Assembly (NCBI RefSeq): GCF_014650435.1
Contig: NZ_BMUY01000008.1
Span: 380,285-444,284, forward strand
Source: Streptomyces tendae
GTDB lineage: Bacteria; Actinomycetota; Actinomycetes; Streptomycetales; Streptomycetaceae
Reading direction: 5' to 3'
Length of the DNA: 64,000 nucleotides
Part shown: piece after piece, positions 58,570 to 64,000 of the stretch
Numbering within the stretch: the stretch's first letter is position 1
Layout of the letters: each line of letters opens with the position of its first letter
The notes under the pieces: model-generated
Told to the model about the DNA's origin: nothing
What the model saw: the letters and a program-made list of their open reading frames with translations, nothing else
Database searches by the model: none
Translations under genes and position numbers: made by a program

Positions 58570-58874
58570 CCGCGGGCAGTCGCGCCGCCTACGTCGCCGC
58601 CGCCGGCAGCCGTCCCCCCCGCTGTCGGCGGGCAGCCGTGCCGCCCCCCGGCCGCTGCGGGCAGTCGTGCCGTCCCCCCCGCCGCCGCTGCGGGCAGTCG
58701 TGCCGCTGGGGCGGCACGGGTGGGCGCAGCGGCACGCCCGCAAGCGCCGGGCCGCGCGACCGTCTCCCCAGCACCAACACCGGGTTCAAGGTGGGCCACC
58801 CGCACGGGCCCCGCCCCGGCGGTACCCTGACCAGCACATCCACACACGCCCCACCGCCCCCGAAGGGAACCCCC
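58570..58874. repeat. spacer with four repeat starts of the dispersed family
   Basis: GCGGGCAG(T/C)CG(T/C)GCC begins at 58572, 58628, 58657 and 58690. The last copy continues with GCTGGGGCGGCACGGG and GCGCCGGGCCGCGC as in the copies near 39991 and 43564. The first three look like truncated copies joined by C-rich linkers. No gene is supported before 58875. Confidence 0.7.
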
Positions 58875-59045
58875 ATGCCGCTCGAAGCCGGCCTCCTGGA
58901 GATCCTCGCCTGCCCGGCCTGCCACGCCCCCCTCAAGGAGCAGGACGCGGAGCTGATCTGCACCGGCCAGGACTGCGGCCTGGCGTACCCGGTGCGCGAC
59001 GGCATCCCCGTCCTCCTCGTCGACGAGGCCCGCCGCCCCGAGTAG
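58875..59045 (+). CDS. Trm112-like/UPF0434 zinc-binding protein
   Basis: The 56-residue product has a zinc-ribbon: LACPACHAPL and CTGQDCGLAYPVRDGIPVLL, four cysteines in all. Trm112-type proteins act as small partners that stabilise methyltransferases; in bacteria the target is usually unknown. AAGGGA precedes the ATG. It sits between manB and the SIS-domain gene, as in other actinomycetes. Confidence 0.88.
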   Translation: MPLEAGLLEILACPACHAPLKEQDAELICTGQDCGLAYPVRDGIPVLLVDEARRPE

Positions 59046-59132
59046 CCGCCGCCCAGGCCACCGGCAACCCGGCGACGACCCCGCGCACCCGCGCATTCGA
59101 ACGAACGCCCCGGCGATCGGAGACCTGCCGCC

Positions 59133-60260
59133 ATGCTCGACGAATCGCTCCTCGACGCCCCGGAGCGCCTCACCGAGGCCGACCGCCGCGGCCTGCTCCG
59201 CGGCGCCGCCGAGGCCGGTGCCCGCGTCCGCACCGCCGCCCGGCACGCCGCCGAGGCCGGCGTCGGCAACCTCAAGCCGGACGGCCGCCCCCGCGCCGTA
59301 CTGATCGCGGGCCCCGGCGCCGCCGCCACCCACGCCGCCGACCTCCTCGGCACCCTGGCAGGCGCCGGCAGCCCCGTGACCCGCCTCGCCCCCACCGGCG
59401 TCGCCCCCGCCGCGGGCGCCCTGCGCTGGGAACTGCCCGGCTGGGCCGGCTCCGTGGACCTCCTGCTGATCGCCACCCCCGACGGCGCCGAGCCGGGCCT
59501 GTCCCTCCTCGCCGAACAGGCGTACCGCCGGGGCTGCACGGTCGTCGCCGTCGCCCCCGCGGGCTCCCCGCTCAACGATGCGGTGAGCGCCTCCCGGGGC
59601 CTGTTCATCCCGATGGCGACCGCCCCCTACGACCACGACGAGCCCCTCGCCGGTGCCGCCCCCGGCGTCCTGTGGGCGCTCCTCACTCCGCTCCTCGCGC
59701 TGCTGGACCGCACCGGCCTGCTGGAGGCCCCGCCCGAGGCCGTCGGCAAGGTCGCCGACCGGCTCGACCGCGTCGCGGAACGCTGCGGGCCCGCCATCGT
59801 GACCTACAGCAACCCCGCCAAGACCCTGGCCTCCGAGCTGGCCGACTCCCTCCCCGTCGTCTGGACCGAGGGCACCTCCGCCGGACCCGCTGGGCGTCGC
59901 TTCGCCGCCGCCCTCGCCGAGCTGTCCGGCACCCCCGCCGTCGTCGCCGACCTGCCCGAGGCGCTCGCCGCACACAGCGCCCTGCTCGCCGGGCGACTCG
60001 CCGCAGGCGCCGACCCCGACGACTTCTTCCGCGACCGCGTCGAGGAGCCGGCCGCCCTGCACGCGCGCGTGGTACTCCTCCGGGACCGCCCCATCGGCGG
60101 CCTCACCGCCGCCCCCAACGCCCGTGACCTGGCCCTCGGCCACGACACGCCGATCAGCGAACTGGAACCGGAAGCGGGCGGCGAACTGGAGACCCTCGCC
60201 GAACTGATCGCCATCACGGATTTCGCCGCCGTTTACCTGGCGCTCGCCTCGGGAGCCTGA
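59133..60260 (+). CDS. SIS-domain protein, phosphoglucose/phosphomannose isomerase-like
   Basis: The 375-residue product has a first half like a SIS fold (AVLIAGPGAAATHAADLL near residue 54, VDLLLIATPDGAEP near 107). The second half resembles the C-terminal domain of bifunctional glucose/mannose-6-phosphate isomerase (TYSNPAKTLASELADSLPVVWTEG near 228). The order manB - this gene - manA is conserved in mycobacteria (Rv3257c-Rv3256c-Rv3255c, recalled). A sugar-phosphate isomerase or regulator of the mannose route is plausible, but the key active-site residues cannot be confirmed by eye. Starts at an ATG with weak ribosome-binding sequence. Confidence 0.78.
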   Translation: MLDESLLDAPERLTEADRRGLLRGAAEAGARVRTAARHAAEAGVGNLKPDGRPRAVLIAGPGAAATHAADLLGTLAGAGSPVTRLAPTGVAPAAGALRWELPGWAGSVDLLLIATPDGAEPGLSLLAEQAYRRGCTVVAVAPAGSPLNDAVSASRGLFIPMATAPYDHDEPLAGAAPGVLWALLTPLLALLDRTGLLEAPPEAVGKVADRLDRVAERCGPAIVTYSNPAKTLASELADSLPVVWTEGTSAGPAGRRFAAALAELSGTPAVVADLPEALAAHSALLAGRLAAGADPDDFFRDRVEEPAALHARVVLLRDRPIGGLTAAPNARDLALGHDTPISELEPEAGGELETLAELIAITDFAAVYLALASGA

Positions 60261-60310
60261 CCCCGGCGCACCATCGCCCACGCACACGCACGCACCGGCA
60301 GAGAGAGCTC

Positions 60311-61462
60311 ATGGACCGCCTCGACAACACCGTCCGCCCCTACGCCTGGGGTTCCACCACCGCGATCCCGACCCTGCTCGGGACCGAGCCGACCGGCGAA
60401 CCGCAGGCGGAGATGTGGATGGGCGCCCACCCCGGCGCCCCCTCCCGCACCGGTCGGGGCACCCTCGCCGAGGTCGTCGACGCGAACCCCGAGAAAGAAC
60501 TGGGCGCCGCCTCCGTGGCCAGGTTCGGCCCCCGGCTGCCCTTCCTCCTCAAGCTCCTCGCGGCCGGCGCCCCGCTCTCCCTCCAGGTCCACCCCGACCT
60601 CGCCCAGGCCAGGGCCGGTTACGAGGACGAGGAGCGCCGGGGCGTCCCTCTGGACGCCCCGCACCGCAACTACAAGGACGCCAACCACAAGCCCGAACTG
60701 ATCTGCGCCCTCACCGAGTTCGACGGCCTGTGCGGCTTCCGCGCCCCGGCCGACACGGCCGACCTGCTCGACGGCCTCGGCATCGCCTCCCTCAAGCCGT
60801 ACGTCGACCTGCTGCGCGCCCACCCCGAGGACGCCGCCCTGCGCGAGGTCCTCACCGCGATCCTCACCGCCGACCCCGAGGAGATGTCGCGGACGGTCAC
60901 CGAGACCGCGGTCGCCTGTGACCGCCTCGGCGGTGCCTACCGGCCGTACGCCGACATCGCCCACCACTACCCGGGCGACCCCGGCGTCCTCGCCGCGATG
61001 CTGCTCAACCACGTCCGGCTCCAGCCCGGCGAGGCCCTGTACCTCGGCGCCGGCATCCCGCACGCCTACCTGAACGGCCTGGGCGTCGAGATCATGGCCA
61101 ACTCCGACAACGTCCTGCGCTGCGGGCTCACCCCAAAGCACGTCGACGTCCCCGAACTCCTGCGCATCGTCCGCTTCGAGGCGGGCGACCCCGGCATCCT
61201 GCGCCCGGAGGCGTCCCCCGACGGCGAAGAGGTCTACGACACCCCGATCGACGAGTTCCGCCTGTCCCGCCACGTCCTGCCCGAGGGCTCCGGCGCCCAC
61301 GACCTGACCCTGCCCACCCCGCAGATCCTGCTCTGCACGGCGGGTACCGTACGGGCCGGCGAGCACGAACTCGCCCCCGGCCGCTCCGTCTTCGTCCCCG
61401 CGCACGAAAAGGCCGAAGTGTCCGGAAGCGGCACGCTCTTCCGGGCCACCGTGCGCGTCTGA
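60311..61462 (+). CDS. manA: mannose-6-phosphate isomerase, type I
   Basis: The 383-residue zinc cupin interconverts fructose-6- and mannose-6-phosphate, the entry to GDP-mannose. Zinc ligands are in SLQVHPD (Gln and His, about residues 94-97), KPELICAL (Glu, about 129) and GIPHAYLNG (His, about 250). NNVLR-type substrate contacts are seen as NSDNVLRCGLTPKH. AGAGAGAGC precedes the ATG. It follows the SIS gene by 50 bases, so cotranscription with manB is likely. Confidence 0.95.
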   Translation: MDRLDNTVRPYAWGSTTAIPTLLGTEPTGEPQAEMWMGAHPGAPSRTGRGTLAEVVDANPEKELGAASVARFGPRLPFLLKLLAAGAPLSLQVHPDLAQARAGYEDEERRGVPLDAPHRNYKDANHKPELICALTEFDGLCGFRAPADTADLLDGLGIASLKPYVDLLRAHPEDAALREVLTAILTADPEEMSRTVTETAVACDRLGGAYRPYADIAHHYPGDPGVLAAMLLNHVRLQPGEALYLGAGIPHAYLNGLGVEIMANSDNVLRCGLTPKHVDVPELLRIVRFEAGDPGILRPEASPDGEEVYDTPIDEFRLSRHVLPEGSGAHDLTLPTPQILLCTAGTVRAGEHELAPGRSVFVPAHEKAEVSGSGTLFRATVRV

Positions 61463-61587
61463 CGCGGGGCTGAGGGGCGCACGACGGGGCATCCGGCACC
61501 TCGGGGCCCGCGCGGGCTGCAACAATGGCGCACCGCAAAGGCAGGGCAAAGCCGGCCACAGTTGAAGTCGAAGGGACAACGCGACAC

Positions 61588-62568
61588 ATGAGCGCGTCAG
61601 GCGGTACCAGGGCGATCGTGGCGGCACTGCTCGCCAACCTCTCGATCGCGGTGGCGAAATTCGTGGCGTTCCTCTTCAGCGGATCGTCGTCGATGCTCGC
61701 CGAGTCCGTGCACTCCCTCGCCGACTCCGGCAACCAGGGGCTGCTCCTCCTGGGCGGCAAGCGGGCGCAGCGCGTGGCCACCCCGCAACACCCCTTCGGC
61801 TTCGGCCGCGAGCGCTACATCTACGCCTTCCTCGTCTCCATCGTGCTCTTCTCGGTCGGCGGCATGTTCGCCCTCTACGAGGGCTACGAGAAGATCAAGC
61901 ACCCGCACGAACTGGAGCACTGGTACTGGCCGGTGGGCGTCCTGGTCTTCGCGATCATCGCCGAGGGCTTCTCCTTCCGGACCGCCATCAAGGAGTCCAA
62001 CCCGCTGCGCGGGAACAAGTCCTGGAAGGAGTTCGTCCGCCACGCCAAGGCGCCGGAGCTGCCGGTCGTCCTGCTGGAGGACCTCGGCGCCCTGGTCGGT
62101 CTGATCCTCGCCCTCGGCGGCGTCGGCCTCGCCCTGCTCACCGGCGACGGCGTCTGGGACGGCATCGGCACCCTCTGCATCGGCATCCTGCTCATCCTGA
62201 TCGCGCTGGTCCTCGCCGCCGAGACCAAGTCCCTGCTGCTCGGCGAGGCCGCCGGCACCGAGGTGGTCCAGCAGATCGAGGCCGCGGTCGTCGCCGGCGA
62301 CACTGTCACCGGCATCATCCACATGCGCACCCTCCACCTCGGCCCCGAGGAACTGCTCGTCGCCGCCAAGATCGCCGTCCGCCACGACGGCACGGCCACC
62401 GAGATCGCCTCCGCGATCGACGCCGCCGAGTCCCGTATCCGCGAGGCGGTCCCGATCGCCCGCGTCATCTACCTGGAACCGGACATCTACAGCGAGGCCG
62501 AGGCCACCAAGGGCCCCGACCCCGAGGCGACCCCCGGCGGCCCGACCGCCCCGCCCGCAGCCCACTGA
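61588..62568 (+). CDS. cation diffusion facilitator family transporter
   Basis: The 326-residue product has six membrane segments between about residues 10 and 220. The first metal motif of CDF proteins is present in SVHSLADSGNQ, but the second HxxxD is LLEDLGAL, as in the divergent ZnT9-like branch. It is likely a metal/proton antiporter (zinc, iron or similar). The C-terminal ferredoxin-like cytoplasmic domain (LHLGPEELLVAAKIAV) follows. The ATG at 61588 is preferred over one at 61525 because it starts next to the first membrane helix and has AAGGGA upstream. Confidence 0.88.
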   Translation: MSASGGTRAIVAALLANLSIAVAKFVAFLFSGSSSMLAESVHSLADSGNQGLLLLGGKRAQRVATPQHPFGFGRERYIYAFLVSIVLFSVGGMFALYEGYEKIKHPHELEHWYWPVGVLVFAIIAEGFSFRTAIKESNPLRGNKSWKEFVRHAKAPELPVVLLEDLGALVGLILALGGVGLALLTGDGVWDGIGTLCIGILLILIALVLAAETKSLLLGEAAGTEVVQQIEAAVVAGDTVTGIIHMRTLHLGPEELLVAAKIAVRHDGTATEIASAIDAAESRIREAVPIARVIYLEPDIYSEAEATKGPDPEATPGGPTAPPAAH

Positions 62569-62848
62569 CCGCCGCCCGGCGCCCGTCATCACCCTGCGTG
62601 AACGTCCGGAAGTGTTCGGAGGCGGACTGGGGACGGCGGGCGCCCGCGGTGTAGCTTGGGACGGAGCCAGACGTCGCTGCTGATGGCGGTCGGGCGGTCC
62701 ACGACGGACCGGCCGAGGGAGAGAGGGCCTCCGACGGACTGCGCTGCGCGTACGCGGGCATGCCTGTGTCCTCTTCTGGGCACCCCTGTGTCCGCCGCCG
62801 CGCAGGTCAGCCGTACCCACCTCGACCCAACCCGAGGAGCAGCCCGTA
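62569..62848 (+). promoter_or_regulatory. leader region upstream of sahH
   Basis: No gene is supported. TAGCTT near 62652 is a possible -10, giving a leader of roughly 190 bases. I looked for the SAH riboswitch core and did not find it. Several short hairpins (for example CGGTCC/GGACCG around 62694-62713) could form. Confidence 0.35.

Positions 62849-64000
<1,152 letters not shown>

Noticed and set aside
62569..62848. SAH riboswitch upstream of sahH
   Set aside because: I did not find the conserved GAGGAGCG-UGC core and the following AGGCUCG pairing. Only a GAGGAG near the start codon is seen, which is the ribosome binding site.

Overview
The window is a high-GC chromosomal segment of a Streptomyces. 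The evidence is the strong GC bias at third codon positions, frequent GTG/TTG starts, 4-nt ATGA/GTGA gene overlaps, a whiB gene of exactly 87 codons, a SigB-type sigma factor beside its partner-switching genes, and a gene order that I recognise, from memory, as that of the S. coelicolor SCO3073-SCO3023 region. No rRNA, tRNA or CRISPR array was seen. Gene names resting on this synteny are inference supported by the motifs quoted in each entry.

Layout. 1-6900: the end of a probable SIS-domain regulator, a membrane protein, then a histidine-utilisation operon (hutU, an M20 amidohydrolase in the place of HutG, hutF, hutI) behind a palindromic operator. 6900-11900: sigI diverging from its anti-anti-sigma and anti-sigma genes, a repeat-rich spacer, and a POT peptide transporter. 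11900-17500: draR-draK, a GtrA-type membrane protein, purK-purE and an M19 dipeptidase. 17500-23100: an Old Yellow Enzyme diverging from a MerR regulator, a second M19 homologue that has lost its metal ligands, a tandem VOC pair diverging from a CGNR zinc-finger protein, and ugd. 23100-25150: an acyl-CoA dehydrogenase whose 3' end, including the catalytic Glu codon, appears to have been replaced by an integrative element. Only an integrase stub, att-like core copies and candidate arm sites remain of that element. 25150-26900: a vWA protein and an acyl-CoA thioesterase.

26900-39700 is a cell-wall block of seven LytR-CpsA-Psr (LCP) proteins and one GT2 glycosyltransferase, built partly by tandem duplication of a two-gene unit. 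40200-47650: a TIGR03089 protein, a secreted peptidoglycan amidase, GDP-mannose pyrophosphorylase (manC), a DNA glycosylase, the coenzyme F420 genes fbiA-fbiB, and cysteine dioxygenase. 47650-58570: whiB, a very large membrane glycosyltransferase with a low-complexity tail, a secreted DUF5719 protein, a zincin-like protein, a DUF3499 protein, a lactate permease and manB. 58570-64000: a Trm112-like protein, a SIS-domain sugar isomerase-like protein, manA, a cation-efflux protein and the start of S-adenosylhomocysteine hydrolase.

The genes make functional sense together. manA-manB-manC form the GDP-mannose route, which feeds glycosylation, and the LCP and GT genes supply cell-wall glycopolymer attachment. 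The order purK/purE, GtrA, acyl-CoA dehydrogenase, LCP, TIGR03089, manC, fbiB-fbiA, whiB, zincin/DUF3499, manB, SIS, manA, sahH closely matches the Mycobacterium tuberculosis Rv3277-Rv3248c region (from memory). The backbone therefore looks ancient, and the LCP expansion and the integrase relic look like later additions. Intergenic regions carry dispersed GC-rich palindromic repeats.
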